Shown here one piece after another: positions 48,523-62,800 of a DNA stretch of 64,000 nucleotides (position 1 is the first letter of the stretch; each line of letters begins with the position of its first letter). This DNA is from Casuarius casuarius (Eukaryota > Chordata > Aves > Casuariiformes > Casuariidae). Below the pieces are notes generated by a model. It worked only from the letters and a program-made list of their open reading frames with translations, made no database searches and had not been told where the DNA came from. The translations under genes and the position numbers were made by a program. The stretch is taken from the NCBI GenBank assembly GCA_003342895.1, contig PTFA01000055.1:2636021-2700020 (forward strand), written 5' to 3'.

Positions 48523-51500
48523 AACTGAAAGCAGTATAAGTACCTCTTGGCTGTTGATAGATTTTGCTTCCCATTACAATGGCTTAGCACCTTTGCATCT
48601 TCCACTATTACAAGAGAGGAAAACAATCTTTCTTGAACAGGATGCAGACTGTCTCAATCCCAGAAGCTGTGCAGGGAGTGCCATCAAGAACATTAAGGGA
48701 GTTATCAATATTTGACACCACTAGCTGAGAGCAAGTTTTGTTCTTTTAATCTTTCTGCTGTCTATTGTACTTCTTTGAATTGTGTGTGCTAGACTTTTGC
48801 AAAGAAAAGAAGATTTTGCTTTGGTTAGAATAGAATAGCTTTTAATTTTTCAGGTCCTATGACCTGCAAATGACCTACTTAACAAAAGTGACTGGATTCT
48901 ATTCAGGTTATTACAGAGTGGGCTGCACATGATGGCTAAGTGTTACCTTATTTTAATTTTAAAAAGTGTGTCAATTTGGTGCTTTGCAAAAGTGGATCAC
49001 TCTTAAAAGAAGATGGCTTGGACTTTTGACTATGATCCCCTTTTTACAGGCATGAATCAGTCCCAGACCATTAGATCTTATGGATGCTTTAAATTCTACT
49101 ATTTCAAAGATAGAATGCAATTAATTATTTGACTAGATACATTACCTATGACCTCTCTGTCATTTCTAAATACTCTTTTTGGTAAAAGAGACCTTGCTGC
49201 AGATGATTAAGTTATATCAAGGCAATATAGATGCAACAGAGTAAAGAATTAGATTTTGCATTTCATTAACTAGCTTCCCAGCTGCCTAGTCTCCCACTAA
49301 AGGATTCCTGTTAAGTCAGCTGATAAATATCAGAATAATTCCAGAGCTTTGAAAAACTGAGAAGACACACCTGGCAACAAAACTCTCTAAATTTATAAGA
49401 GAATTAAAGTTACGAGCTGTTATTTTAAAATTTGCCTACTCCCACTTCAGTAATGCAGCTTTAGTGCCAAAAGAGAGGGATTAAAAAGTTAGATGTCTAA
49501 AAAAGACATGATTTAATAATCGTATGTGGAAGAAATAATGGAGACATATTTCTTTACCTCACCCAGATACAGATTCCCAGTCTGGGTCCTATTTTGGCAA
49601 ATAACTGACACATATTTAATGTAACAATTTCCTTCTCCTTCTTTTTCCTGCTTAATTCTTCCTAATCATAGTCAGGGTGCAGAAGTTTTCTCTAGACAAA
49701 TCCGTAGTCCAACCATAGTCCATTAGACCTGACTAGCTTCCACTGAGACTATCTGCTGTTTTTTTATACTGTATTATCTTAGAGAAATATCAGAATAAGT
49801 CTATTTGAAGAAAAGTATTGACATTAAAGACGGGAGTTTAAAGCTTGATACTGTTCGTCTTCCATGTGGTGAAGTTTCACAGGTGAGCAGTCTGTGCAGA
49901 GAAAGTTTTTGGGGGGGATCTAGTAGTTAACAAAAATACCTCCTAACTTAAACCCTTGTTTTGCATGCGAGATTAAAGGTGTTCCCTCACAATGCAATCT
50001 CTGGAGAATCTCTGTCTTCTGTATCTTCTCAGAAGCACTAGGGGAGAGAAGAGTAAAGCATGTACTTATTGAGAGTTTCAGTAGCTGGGGCAGAAGTTGG
50101 TTAGTTTGATACCCACTCTGGAATGAGCTGTCTGCAACCGGTTGCACTGGGACAGTCTGACACTCTTCATTGGATTATAATACGGGCAAGTGCAACAACT
50201 TTTACAAAACTGAAAAAAGTCTAGCTTTTGTAGGATTTATTGTCACTACTCATACTTCCAGTGTTGAGCAATGACCATAAAAGTCAGGAGCTCTGACCTA
50301 TTTCCCCTGTAGGCCTCAAAACTCTGTAGGAAACAGGCTGGATTTGTTCATTTCTGCAGGTGGAGCTTCAAATTCAGAAAGGAAAATCAATGGTGTGCCT
50401 TCTTCACGGTGGAAAGGCTTAAACAAACAAATACAAATAGATACAAAACACAAATCATTTGGCATTAGAAAGGAGAGCTAGTTTTTCCTCTGTACACTGG
50501 TACAATAGATTTTTGCTGACTAATGGAATTTAGACTTTTTTGAAGCTCTGCCAAGCAAATATGGGTCTTCTGAAAGGCACGAGATCCTCTTTCTCAGGAA
50601 GACTTCCCACGTCAGACTGTTGGAACCAGCTAGGGTGGAGGAAAACACATGGAAGAACTGGGAATGTGAGTGTCTGGAAAGGGCACTCCAAGCAGACAGA
50701 AACTACTTTTGAAAGAGGAGGAGGAAGGTGTGTTACTTGGCCAAGGAGCCTGGTAAGGGAGAAAGGATCTCAGTTCATCAAAAACTCAGTCCTCACTGTG
50801 GGACTCACTCTGAAGCAGCTGATCGTCCACACCACTCTCTCCAAGCAGGAATCATCAGCCACTGAGATACCCCTGGCAAAAGCACCTGTAGCGGGGGACA
50901 ACATGGGAGTCTCCCTAAGACAGAGGCAGGCAGTACAGGCAAATGACCAGAGAGGGATGAACACCAGCATCTTTCCCCTCCTCCCAACCTTTGGCTTCTG
51001 CCCATGGGCATAAAAGCAGCATTAAGCCCTGGGACAGCAGAATCCCACAGAGCCACAGTTTTGGCTGCACTCCCTCTGCCAGACCTGCCCCAGGGGTGTG
51101 ACTCTTCCAGAAGTAAAAGCACACCTTAAGTATGACTTACAGTAGCTAGCAGACACAGAGATGTCTTTAAATTGAAAGTGACTTTAAATGAAATGGATTT
51201 AACAGGAAGAAGAGCTTGACATAAAACCCAGAAAAAGTGTTTGGTTACTGTCAAGTTCTAGAGGGTCAAAATGGTCATAAGCTCTGCAGCCAAATTCTGC
51301 TTAAAATTATGCCCATATACCCTAAACTACTGCACGCACCTAGCAGAGCAAGGAGCGAAGTGAATCCTGGACTTCCTGTTTCAGCCCTGTCTAAGAGGAA
51401 TTATTTCTATAGCTATCAGCTACTTAAACCATAACGGAGGTAAATGCCTTTTAATGGTAAACATATATGTACATATGTGTGCAAACACTACAACTTATTT

Positions 51501-53845
51501 CTTTTAGTCAGAAAAAGAAAGGCCTGTGGCTTCTGAAAACCTCTTCTGGAACATGCACATGATCTCCAGCCTATGGCAAATCTCCCACACTCACTGGGAG
51601 ATGGTTGCAGGAAGGAACAAAATTAGATCTGAAACCAAACGTTCTCCATTTTGGCACGACTGGCTTACCATTATGGAATCAGCTTGGGTACAGCACCTTT
51701 TCCCAGCATATGTTTTCTGAGGGTCAGGATGCTCTCCTGGGTTAGATTCCCACCCCCAAGACCACAAGGCAGTGGTGAAAGGACTGGTGTGAAGCTTGTG
51801 TTGGTATTCCCTTTGAAACAAAAATAGGGATACTGATTACATGAGTCTCCTTTCCCTCGAGTAGCAGGGTGGGGAAATGATAAAAAGTGCCAGGAGGAAG
51901 AATTTGGAAAAACTGGATGTAGCCAGAGTTTTGCTTTTGAGAAAGAGAGAGGAAAAAAAAGGCCTTGGGCTATTAAGTGCCACTGCAGTTAGTCCTGCCA
52001 GGATCTGATATATGCCATATATTCAAACTCTTACAAGTATGAAAACATAAAATGAGGGTAAGTCACTACTTTTTCTTGCTGCTCCTGTCCTACCTATTAC
52101 TCTTGATGACCAGCTTCACTTTCAGGAGGACATTAGCTTCCATTTCCCAGACTTGCCCCAAAGCTATATGGATGCCAGATTTAATATACCTCATTCTTGT
52201 TTGCAAATATGGCCATAACAACAGATGAGCACATCTGACTCTTACAAATAAACCCCTTGGAAAGGTATTTTTCCCTCATACTTCTAAGGTCACCACTAGC
52301 ACTCCGTCATAATTACAGCGTCACAGAGGTGGCTCTGGTTTCTGCTCTGTGTTTTCCTCCTGCTGCTGCAGAGCAGGATGTAGCCACCTCTGAGGCTTTG
52401 GGATTTTGTGCTTTCTCAATTTATGGCTTCCCCCAGGCTGCTCTGCATTTCAGGGCCATCCAAACCTTCCTAAGCAGTGGCAGATGCAATCTCCCTTCCA
52501 ACTGAAGGGCTTGAAATAGCTCTATACTGCTAAAAGCATCCTTTAAAATGCCCTGCATGAGTCAGAAGTGCTGGACAGAACGTTTCAGTCTGTGAAAGGA
52601 ATAACACTGCTCCCCGCAACAAGGCACTAGTCCTATGATATACTTAATGCCCAGGGATGAAATACAAGAAGGGAGAGCATCAAAGCTCATCTATTTTCAG
52701 ATTTCAGGTACTCCTTGAGAAGTTCTCCAGCTTCCTTGTCATTATGCAGCAGAAGCGCGCTGCGGTCCTGCCTGGCCCCTGGCCGGGGAGCTGCCTGCTG
52801 GCCCCAGCCCTCCTGCCCAGGAGCATTCTCAACCACTGAAGTCAATGCAATTGCAGGCTTTCATCACCTCCGGGGAGAGACGGTCACATATAGGAGTTAC
52901 ATGAGAACCGAGCACATTTCACATGCATCCTTCATGCTGCGCAGAGTCCCAGTTCCTCTGGGAAGCTCAGTGGAAGCATATGTCAACCATACCTTTGCAA
53001 AGACAGAGACAGCTGCAGTTTGCAATGATACAAAAGTGTTTTACAAGTAGCTGCATTTTAAACATATCTAGCCTGAGTTTACTGGCATCTGTGAGCTAAG
53101 AAGGATCTGGTATGTAAGCGCACCCTGGACCCTACAGTACACTTGAATTTTTAAAAAAATTCTGATTTTTTTCTAAACACTCTCAATAATAACAAAAAGA
53201 AACCCCGAAACTACTGTTCTTACTTGCAGAGATAAAAAAAAAATGTTGCAAAAGCATTTTGCAAATACTGAAAGCTCTAGACTAAATTGTTTGGTAAGAC
53301 CTAAGGCCGTCAGTGCACTCAAAGAAATAGACTCTGCGATTGTCACTCATTAACCACCACCTAACAGTTGGGAGCCAGTTGGAGAGGGTTTAGCATGAAT
53401 GTAAATGAGGAGGGAGGGATATACGGGAATGAGGTTGTGTAGCATATTTGTTTTGTTTTGACTTCTTTCCAGACATATTGCAGTTTACATAAATATTTGA
53501 AGGTTGGATCAGACAGGATTTGCAGCACAATAGTATTAGGAATGCCTTTGCAAAAACTTTGATATGTTCTAAATTAGTCCTGAGGAGGGAGAGGGCAAAA
53601 GAAGCTTTTTCAATGTATACATTTGAGCACCACTCAGGATTTAATCATTTACAGACCAGAATGACTGACTTCCCTGCCAGTTTCTCCTTTTTTTGTGTCC
53701 CCTCCCTCTCTGTGACATGATTAGAAAGTGAACTGCATTTTCTTAGATGACTGACACTATCTAAAACTCTTTGCACAAAGAAAGATGCTTGCCAAGGGAC
53801 AGAGTTAAGCGGTGCACATGGGATGTCACATTACAAGCGGCCTTT
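48523..53845. other. Unique sequence, no recognised genes
   Basis: About 5.3 kb. The 157-codon frame at 50,540-51,013 is the longest; it has no domain and overlaps open frames on the minus strand. A small GC-richer piece lies at 52,750-52,825. No repeat family was recognised. Confidence 0.5.
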
Positions 53846-53849
53846 CGCT

Positions 53850-54060
53850 GACCTCGAGTTTTGGCCGCAGAGGGTTAAAGCTGCCTTTTGGCGTTGGTGC
53901 CTATCTGCGTGGTCCCCCGGGTGTGTCGGAAAGGCGGGGGGACCCACCCTGCGCGCGGCGGCTTCCTGCGGGGCTGGAGGCTCTCGCGGTCGGTGCCTGC
54001 TGGAGGCAGCGGCCAGGGAGCCTGGCACGGGGAAGGCTCTGGGTAGTCTTTAGAGTGGCT
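53850..54060. promoter_or_regulatory. CpG-rich patch D, possible small CpG island
   Basis: About 210 bases with high GC and dense CpG (roughly 17 CpGs counted by eye in 190 bases, near the number expected from base content). This is the best observed-to-expected CpG of the GC-rich patches here. The core is CCCTGCGCGCGGCGGCTTCC. No TATA box or convincing first exon was seen. It could be an unmethylated promoter or enhancer. The overlapping 65-92 codon frames on both strands are treated as composition artefacts. Confidence 0.35.
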
Positions 54061-55394
54061 GAGCTTCCAAGTGGGCAAAAAGCTTTTTGAGGAAGGGCAC
54101 TTGGAAGCAGTGGGAGGTAGAGCAGGAGCAAGACACTTGGAGCTGACCGCTGCAAGGGTGAAGTGTGTGATGAGAGTCTTGCAAAAGCAGAATGTTCTTT
54201 TTTATCTTATTTGCAGCTATGCCTCTCTGGAGCAGCTCTGCAGAAATCAGTAGAGGTATTCTGGATTTATGCAGGAGTAAAGGAGATAATGATCTGACCC
54301 CAAAGCTTAAAAAGCGTTTTCTCAGACTTGCTCAGGTCAGATTTCCCCCAGCTCTATATTGCCAGTTTAAAATGGATTTTCAGATACATCCTGTTGAATA
54401 AGAAGTACATTTTTATTTAAAGCATCTTTTAAATTAGACTGTGTTCATTAAATAAAAGAAAAAGGCGAAATGTAAGAGCCTGTTACTGAGTAAAGCAGGA
54501 AAGGACTTCAGAGTGAGATTTGATTGTTTACATTCAATGAAAGGAAAAGTCTGATCTGGAGTGCTCAGATTTAATCTTGGTGCAGATTAAAATGGTGCTA
54601 TTGTGTTCTGCTGGGCTGTTTGGAAAGGTGAAGTGAGGCTTTCCTAGGACTGTACCACTGCAGTATATAGATGAGATTTACATGCAGTCACATCAAACAG
54701 TCATATAAAATTGCATAGTCAAGGTTCTCTGGCGTGAGCAATGCTAACATTGTCTTTAATGTTTTGAATTTTTACCTGCTGCTGTAAATCACCTCTGAAC
54801 ATGCTTGTATTTGCTGGGTTTGTCTAGCCACTTCCTGATGTTTCCTGTTTCTCCTGTCTGGCTGCAAAAGTCAGTTGTACTGTCCCACAGATGTATTTTC
54901 TATTGGGGGAGGGAGGCTCTGCAGTGGAGTCATTGCTACCGTACTTGCCCCTTCTTATCTGTGTATTTAGGCAGTGCACGCAACCATTAGCAGAAACAGA
55001 CTTAATAATGAGATTGGTGGCGGTAATCCTTCAGGACGAGCATAAACACATGCTGACTTAGTGCAATAGATTTCCACTCAGAAAGAAGGACTCAGGATTT
55101 GATTCATAATAAAACACAAATATACTCCGTTAATGCTTTCCTGTTACAGTTTTGTATCTATATATGACATGAGGCAAGACACTGTAGTATGAGAGGGAGA
55201 GAGCTGTTTCATTTAGCAACCCACTAAGCCTAACATATATTTGGGGGTGAGGCAGCAAGTTAAAATATATGTGGTGGATAGTAGATCTGTGTTTCTGATG
55301 AACTATCTACGCTGTGAAATGTGATGGGGGAATATGTAAGGTGGTACGGTAAGATTCTTTGCACTGACAGAGCTGATGTTTTCTGAGATCAAAG
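54061..55394. other. Unique sequence, nothing recognised
   Basis: AT-rich DNA downstream of the CpG patch. An AATAAA-type hexamer occurs in TTAAATAAAAG near 54,450, without other gene evidence. Confidence 0.5.
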
Positions 55395-55600
55395 CTATGA
55401 GCTAGGAGTTCTGAAGTTGTGGCCGTGGCTCAGATGGTCCTTTCCTGCCACTTGGAGCAAGATTTTTAATACTCAATAGTGTCGTTTCTCTCTCTGTAAC
55501 ATGGGGTTTCAGCTTCTACCACCTTGGGAGGGTTCATTCAAAATTTTACTAAAATGTTTGAAAACGAAAGCACTGTTATTGGCAAAGCAGGTGGTAAAAT
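55395..55600 (+). mobile_element. MIR-type tRNA-derived SINE
   Basis: The order on the plus strand follows a MIR-type SINE. It runs GAGCTAGGAGTTCTGAAGTT, CTGCCACTTGGAGCAAG, the core-like CTCTCTCTGTAACATGGGG, TTCTACCACCTTGGGAGG, GTTCATT and ATGTTTGAAAAC. tRNA-like head, core and LINE-related tail are all detectable, so the copy is nearly full length but diverged. Confidence 0.55.
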
Positions 55601-58600
55601 GATGTAGCAGCACCTCTGCGCTTTACAAGAGGTGACAGGCTAAAGGTGGCACGGTGCTCAGAGGCAATGGGAGAGGGCACTGCACGTGTGGGCACAGACA
55701 GGCAGCACCGCTGGAAGTGCATTCCTTCCCCTGGGTACAACACCACTAACCAGAATATGTGCTTCAACAGACTATTGAAAAATGAGTGTATACACCCCAG
55801 GCCTGGATTTTCATGTATCCTACGCATGGCTTTATCCTTCTGGTTGGCTCTGAAAGAAAGAGTTTACTGATGTAGAGTAGGTTAACCCTGTCTATTCCTG
55901 CCTGCCAAAGTTCACTTTCTTTCAAAGGAAGGAGGGAACATCAGAGTAGATCTCTCTCTGATCATCTTTTGTTTTTTAAAACTTCTGGTACATAGAATTC
56001 CTTTTTTTTTTAAGCATGGAGCATAACCACCAGTAATTCTTTCAGTTCTGTTATGGCTCAGACCAGAACACACAGGGAAGAACATCTGCTTCAAAAAGGA
56101 CTAGGGTTATCCTTGGAGATTAAGACAGAAAAAAATCAAGTGGAGATACCTTCTCAGTTTTCTCCCCACAGCAATAAAGAAAAGGAAAAAAAAAGGCAGC
56201 TATTGCCTGATGTTTCAGATCTTTGTTTCATCAAAATGACCTTTAAAAGAAATAACGAGGAGAGGAAAAGTGCAATCCAAAATGAGCAGATTTCATTTTG
56301 GTTGAAGTACATTTATGTGTTCAGCACTTGAGAATGCAGCTAGAAGCTGGATTATGATGAATGTCCAATCCAAAGTGGACCTGAGAGGAAACATTTGAAA
56401 AACACACTAGTCCAAACTAATATTAGCTGAACTGGGAAATTCTACACTTGAGACAAAAGAAAGGACCTAATCTAAAACTTGCAGGTCAAGTCAGAGTTGA
56501 CCTAGTACTCTGTTTCCATTTTTGTTTTAGTTTAGCAATATCTTCATCGGATAGTGAGCAGGTCAAGTCTCCAAAGAGCTCATAACTTTGCTCTGGATTT
56601 TGCCACCTGCATCCTGTCAAAAGGTGTCACATCAAGTCAGACTTCACAAGGACAACAGAAGGACCAAGTGCCCAGGCGTGATTTCATCCAGCAGAGAGAG
56701 AGATCCAGGGCCGACAGAAGTTCTCCAAAGTGCCTGCCCGCAGCTCAGAGCAACAGTAATAAAATTGAAGATGGGAGGGAGGAGCCTAGCAGCTGCTGAG
56801 CTGACTCATTACATAATGAACATTCCCTGCACTTTTATAAGTTTGTCTGATCCTCAGCCCAGCTTCAAGAAGTTCCTCACATATGTTTTATCCCAACTAT
56901 CCATTTCTGCCATGCTTTGATTTTCTTTTCATGTGTGCTGTGAATATATAAACACATCTCTCAGGCAGTTTCACATCAAGTGAAACCAGAGAGAAAATAG
57001 ATATTAAGCTTAATTATTTGTTATAAGGCTTTTAGCCAGACTCCTTTTTGACACCCACTGTGTGCTGAGCAGGAGGGAGGCTCCCTTGTCCCTAGCTGAT
57101 ATTGGCAGCTGATGTTCCACGTGGCCTAAGATGCAGCAGCAAAACTGTGACCTGAGTTAGTCAAGGGAAATTAAAAGGGAGGCAGATTTCTTTGATTAAT
57201 CCTAGATGGCGAAATTTTTAATTCTCTTTTCTTTCAGGCCTTGTTCCTACAATATCGCCATCCCATGTATAGATCTTTGCCCACCTCTGACGATTCCAGC
57301 TGTGTCGACATGGGAAGTTCCAAGGAAAAGTCCCTTTTTGTGCTTTTGTTGACAATGTTCATGTGAAACTAAAAACATGGCCAATTTTCCCTTTCATGCA
57401 GATTTTTCATATTCTCTCACTTAGGATCATTCCTCATGTGAGATTTAATGAAGAAACAAACTCTCAACAAACATTTAATTTCAGGCACACGCTTCAATTT
57501 TATTGACTTCTGTAGGACCTAAGTACACACAGCAAAGCATCTGGTGCAGACAAATGCCAAGGGTAGAACAAAGAAATAGGTGGATTGTGGATATGATCAG
57601 TTATGTGAAACCTACAGTCTTTTACTGAATTAGAGCCTCAGTGTTTGGTAATTTTTACCTTGCCTTCCTCTTTTTATTTTGTTCTAAAGGGCATAGTATA
57701 GATACATTTTAATTGCATGCTTTGTTATATCCAAATATTTGCTGCTGCTAGCCACATTCCTCTCTTCCCATTGAGAGATAACACCCACTTCCATACTCTT
57801 CCTACATCTGGAAACCCCCACAGATGTTTGCTCTGTAAAACCACCCTCTGTTCCAGCAGCAGAGCGCCTGTAGCTACACTAAGAATCATAAATTAAAATA
57901 ACCTAGGAAGGCCAACGCACGTGGAAAGCGCTGCAGAAGCAGGGAAATAATCCTCTGCAGAGATGTGAATGCTTTCATTATGATGAAATAGATTCTGTAG
58001 CCAATTTATCTAAACACTGTTGTGCTTTTCAGTACTCAAAGAACAACAGATATTCAGTTAAAATCACTTTTTTTAAAAAATGAGCGAATAAAAATGCTGC
58101 AGGTTGCTCAAAGGATTGAAAAGGTGCACCTAAACTCTCTGAAAAGCCAGAGCCCTGGGTCTGCAGTGCATCTGAAATTCAAGGTCTACCTAAAGGTGTC
58201 AAAATACAACTGCAGGCATCTAACAGGAGGCAACAAAATTTGTATGATGGCTATCGGGCCAGTGTGGTCCTGGTGAATCTTTATCTGACATGGGTCTAAA
58301 CCAGAATCCCCCACTCTTGCTATTGCACTTGAGAGCATCTGTTCCCCTTTCTTCCTTCCCAGTGCTGAGCTGGGTCGAAGCGGACTGGCTCTTTTGTCCT
58401 GGACTAGGTTTCAGTGTGGCCCAAGACAGTAGCAGTCTCAGGAGAGCCCAAGAACCCACCGTCTTCTCACTGTTTGGAGCTAAACCCTCGCAAGGGTCTC
58501 TGTGAGATTTTGACACCACCAGAACTGAATCTCAACCTTGAAATGATTCTGTATCCAGAGTCTGGAGTCAGACTTGGGATCCTTACACCATCTGTAGACA

Positions 58601-58874
58601 ATGTTCAACAAAAAACAAAAAATGTGGAATCTTTCCTCAAACTGCTTACCTAGCAATACATTTCACAGGAATGCTGCAAATATGAAGCCTGGATTACACT
58701 GGTTAATCAAACACCCCAGAAAGGGGCATTTCGCTTTGAAGATAAACACAAGATGACATACCTGCTCTGAAGAGTTCAAAGCCGCACGTAGAGAAAAGCA
58801 GCAAGAGGAGCCAAAGCATGATTATCAGTTGCTTAAAAATCCTGTATTGCTATGCTTGTTGTTTATGTTGTTGC
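55601..58874. other. Unique sequence, no recognised genes
   Basis: About 3.3 kb, AT-rich. It contains a 7-bp hairpin (GTTTCAC...GTGAAAC) near 56,970. The frames of 84-110 codons on the plus strand show no domain. Confidence 0.5.
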
Positions 58875-58960
58875 TTTAACTGTAAAATGGGGATAATATT
58901 TCTCTCTACATTATAAATGGATTTATAATTAATTTTATGATTGAATTGATGGGGAAAAAG
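58875..58960 (+). mobile_element. MIR fragment (core/3' part)
   Basis: TTAACTGTAAAATGGGGATA followed by ATATTTCTCTCTACA is the well-known MIR string 'CTGTAAAATGGGGATAATA...'. Downstream it fades into AT-rich DNA. Short but characteristic. Confidence 0.5.
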
Positions 58961-59707
58961 GTACTATAAAATAATATTTTGCGCATCTAATCTCTGACAG
59001 GATACACAAGCAAATGACAAAACCACAAGGAATTTACACAGCTTAGACCTTTGTTTCACATTGAAAGACTGTGAGTGCAGAGATTTTTGTGCCTAACTCC
59101 AATTAATATGCGATTTCACTATAGGATTTTAAAGATATCTCCTTCTATGAGTCACATTTGGGTATTTTTACTCTGGCTATGATTGCTTTCACAAAAACAG
59201 TCACAATAAACCTTCCATACTGCCAAATAGCACTTCAGCAAGAGCCACTGAAATCAAGACACACAAAGAAGTCAGATATATTTATCCTGTGCAGCAGTTC
59301 TCCTGTTTCTTATAGGCTTGTATAAAACAAAACATTTCCAGCCTTGGTATTCTGCTACTGCCATCTCCTTCTGTTGAAAGAAGAGCAAGACGGCATTTGC
59401 ATGTATTACTTCTATGACTTACATTACAGTAGGATCAGTTTGCTTTAAAATAAGCTGTATGACACTGTACAAAAATAGAGGGTATTTTTACTTCTACAAT
59501 GCCACGACCATGCTTAGGGTGCCAGTAGTTTAGGTACTGGGGTATCATAATCATCTGGAATATCATGGCACTCAGTTGGATTATTATACCCTACCAAAAA
59601 GGGATAAAAATACACCCTAACTTCACTGTAGATATATCTGCTTTGGAATCGGTCTCTGCTCTGGAAAACAATTGAATACAAAGTGGGAATAAGAAAGGAG
59701 TATTTTA
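58961..59707. other. Unique sequence, nothing recognised
   Basis: AT-rich DNA between two old SINE scraps; no gene or repeat recognised. Confidence 0.5.
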
Positions 59708-59850
59708 TCTTCCATTTTCCAAGTGGGGACTGGGAGATTTGGCTCCTAATCCAGAGCTCATTGACTCAATGACAACCCTTCCAAGTGACTTGCTGAAGGT
59801 CGTCCAAGGAACTTTTCGCAGTATTAATCAAAAGCCTGTCCTCACTGTAG
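59708..59850 (-). mobile_element. Possible MIR-like repeat, reverse orientation
   Basis: CCATTTTCCAAGTGGGGACTG followed about 50 bases later by AAGTGACTTGCTGAAGGTCG and TCCAAGGAA resembles reversed MIR ('CATTTTACAGATGGGGAAACTG ... AAGTGACTTGCCCAAGGTCA'). The middle part (TTTGGCTCCTAATCC) also resembles another old amniote repeat, so the family is uncertain. Confidence 0.4.
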
Positions 59851-62800
59851 AGTAAAGAGCTTGCAGGAAGAGAAGAAAGACACACTTGACATGCTGCATC
59901 TTTTTTTCTACAAGCTCCAGAACATCTCACACTTATGCAAGCCAGGAGTAAGTTTTATATTACACTGTTTGTCAAAAGCTGTTGGGGTTCAAGTCAAGGC
60001 TTGTATGCAAAAACTCTCTTTTCTCTTAACGGTGTAGCCTCTCCCATTATCAGATGAACAAACAGATTATGATGTTTTAGGCAGGATCCACACAAAAGGG
60101 CTTTGGATTTAACAGCTTCTCTTCTGGTCATGTCTGATCATGTCTTTCAAGTACATACATTGCAGTATAAAATATCAAACAGACACACACAGAAAATGTA
60201 ATCTAGCCATTTTCACATGGAAGGACCTTGGGCCTGGAAAATGCCAAAAAGTGTTTTGTTTATATTCTTCTTTTTCATTCTTTTCACTTCTGGGAGAATG
60301 GAACCTGCCTTCTAGATCACCAAAATTGTGTCCTAGAAGCTGAACAAATTATACATTCTGATTTAACCTAAATCTAATATTCAGGGAAAGAATCACTCTG
60401 AAGCTGGAACAGAAAGAAAACCCTAAACTAGAAATATGAGAATGCCACTAAAGAAATAGCTGTTATTCTGGTCCTTCTGTCACAATAAAGTTAACGCACA
60501 CAAAATAGCAAAATAAAGAAAAGTGAAGATGGAAATAATGAGAAACTTAGTTCAAGTGAAGGGATATAAAGGTAAAACAAGTTATATGTTTATGCAGTAG
60601 AAGTCTCCTCCACGTGATATCCCAGAAATCAAAAGCTTAAAGGATTCAAAGGCATTAAAGGCACTCCTCTAAGTAATGTGAATACCCTCAATTACATTAT
60701 AGATCATAAAACTTACTAAGTAAATACATTAGCAATGTAAGCATTTATACTTGGAGTCAAAAGGGAATGAGGAAACACTCAGAATGGAAATATACCTGCG
60801 GCAGATTGTTAGATTGTTTTCTTCTATTAGGCTTCTTGTACCTTCTGAATTACCTGCTGTGATCATTCCTAGGGCTGAACCAAAGGTATAGCCAAGGTCC
60901 AAGGTGATAATTGCTATGTTCATTATTGAGTAATAGAACTTATACCACTTTCAAATTTGAGGATCTAATAGTGAAAGAAGATGTAGAAACTTGTGAATAC
61001 AAGATATTTATGATGTATATGCATAGCTTTTGTATGTAACCTCTGCAGTCATAAGGAAAGACGATACTCTTTGGGTTTTAGGTCCTGAGCTGAAGGCTCT
61101 GTGAAATTCATATGTTCTCAAATGACTCTTGGATTATTTATCCCTTATTTGGTTCTGCTGCTTTCTATGCCTTGATATAGAGCCACAGAACAGTCAGTTT
61201 TTTACTTTTCAATAAAAGTAGGGCTTTTAGTTTGCATTAAAACACTCCTCTGTAAACTGGTATTCCCACAAAACACAAAACCCTAGGATTGACTGAAACG
61301 CCCTTTTCAACTAGAAGTCTGTGTGTACACAGGGCCTGCTGCCTAGTTTGAAGATGTGAGAGGAAGGGGATAGGAAAAGCAAATTCACCTGCCTGTTTGA
61401 CAGTGATCATCTATGTGACCCTTGTGATGTGGTCCAGGCCTTCATCAGGAAAACCTGAGGTTCCACACACTCAAGACAGTGAGAACCACTGCTCTAGAAA
61501 CAGAGAGGGCAAAACTAAAAATAACACTAATTTCACTGTGGTAGAGAGTCAAGTGCAAGAGGTGAACATGTACAGGGTGAAAAATAAATGCTTGAATGCA
61601 GTTAATACCCTCTTTGAAACCATCCACTAGAGAGAATTTCATTTTTAGCAGTCAGAGCCTACCTACCTTAAGTTAGTGGGTTGATGTTGATGGCCTTGCT
61701 CAGCATCAGTGATTCTAATGGTCTTAATCATGCTGGAGTAAACTGAATTAAAAAGAGCTACACCACTGTCTTTCTGCTGTGGCAAATCTGAATTTGAAAG
61801 ACTGGTCTTTCATAAGTGTAATCTAGAGTAGATCTGTTTTCACCCGCTCTTTGATTTAAAGTTAGTGAGGAAAGAGGGAAGGAGATGCTGGAAATGACAC
61901 TGGCTTCTCATTTGAGTATTACCAGCACATTAATGAGCACTGGGCTGAACCAAGGCCAGAACCTCAGTGTCTTGCAGAATCAAGCCACCCTTGTTCTGTT
62001 GTCCCTAATACGAGTCAAATCCAAACCACTGTCACACAAGCGGAATTTCATATGACATCGAGGCAAGATGGATTAAAATGCCCATGTATTTGCACTACAG
62101 CAGCCTTTAAAGATAACAGAAAGTAATTTTTCATCATTAATCAAGAAGATCCACAAGATTACACAAGGCTTGCCGTGAGCAACCAGCATTACAGTTTAAA
62201 CCATGACAGATGCTCCACATGATTTCTGTGCCTTGAGGAATCTGAGGAGAAACTCTCTAGCCATCCACCCCACTAACTGCCATAGCACACACTAAACTAG
62301 TTAACTCTAGAAAACCCGGAACACCACACCACTTTACCTCCAAGGCTCCACACCCAAAAGACTCCCAGGCTCCACAGTCACCATAAATACTTCTAATGAG
62401 GAGCTTTCTCTATATCTTTTGTTTACACAAACTTAGTACTTCAGTGTTAGAGCCTGCTCTATGAAAGTAGCCCCTAGCGCTGCATTACATTTGATGATGA
62501 TGGATCACTATTATTCCCTTAGAAGAACAATAGTTCAGCTACCATGCCAACAAATATGCATGTGCTTAGCTTTAGCACCTGAATAGTCTTATTGGTTCCA
62601 GTGGAATTACCAAAGTGCTTGAAGTTAAATGTTCTTTCTGTTTGTTTTAACCTAGCCAACCCCTGAAATCCTCCTCTGTCAAGTAAACATATGTTCCATT
62701 AGAATACATACAAACTTGGTATAACCTAGATACTGTCAGCAAGCATACGGCTGATCTGGCTTCATACTACAAGTCTTGTAATCGGGTATGCTAAGAATAA

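Noticed and set aside
50540..51013. 157-codon plus-strand frame
   Set aside because: Length is near the maximum expected by chance in 64 kb. No domain or family resemblance, and minus-strand frames overlap.
60729..60923. Minus-strand frame beginning with a hydrophobic, membrane-like stretch (MNIAIITLDLGYTFGSALGM)
   Set aside because: Only about 25 codons before a donor-like site, no family recognised and no acceptor or promoter.
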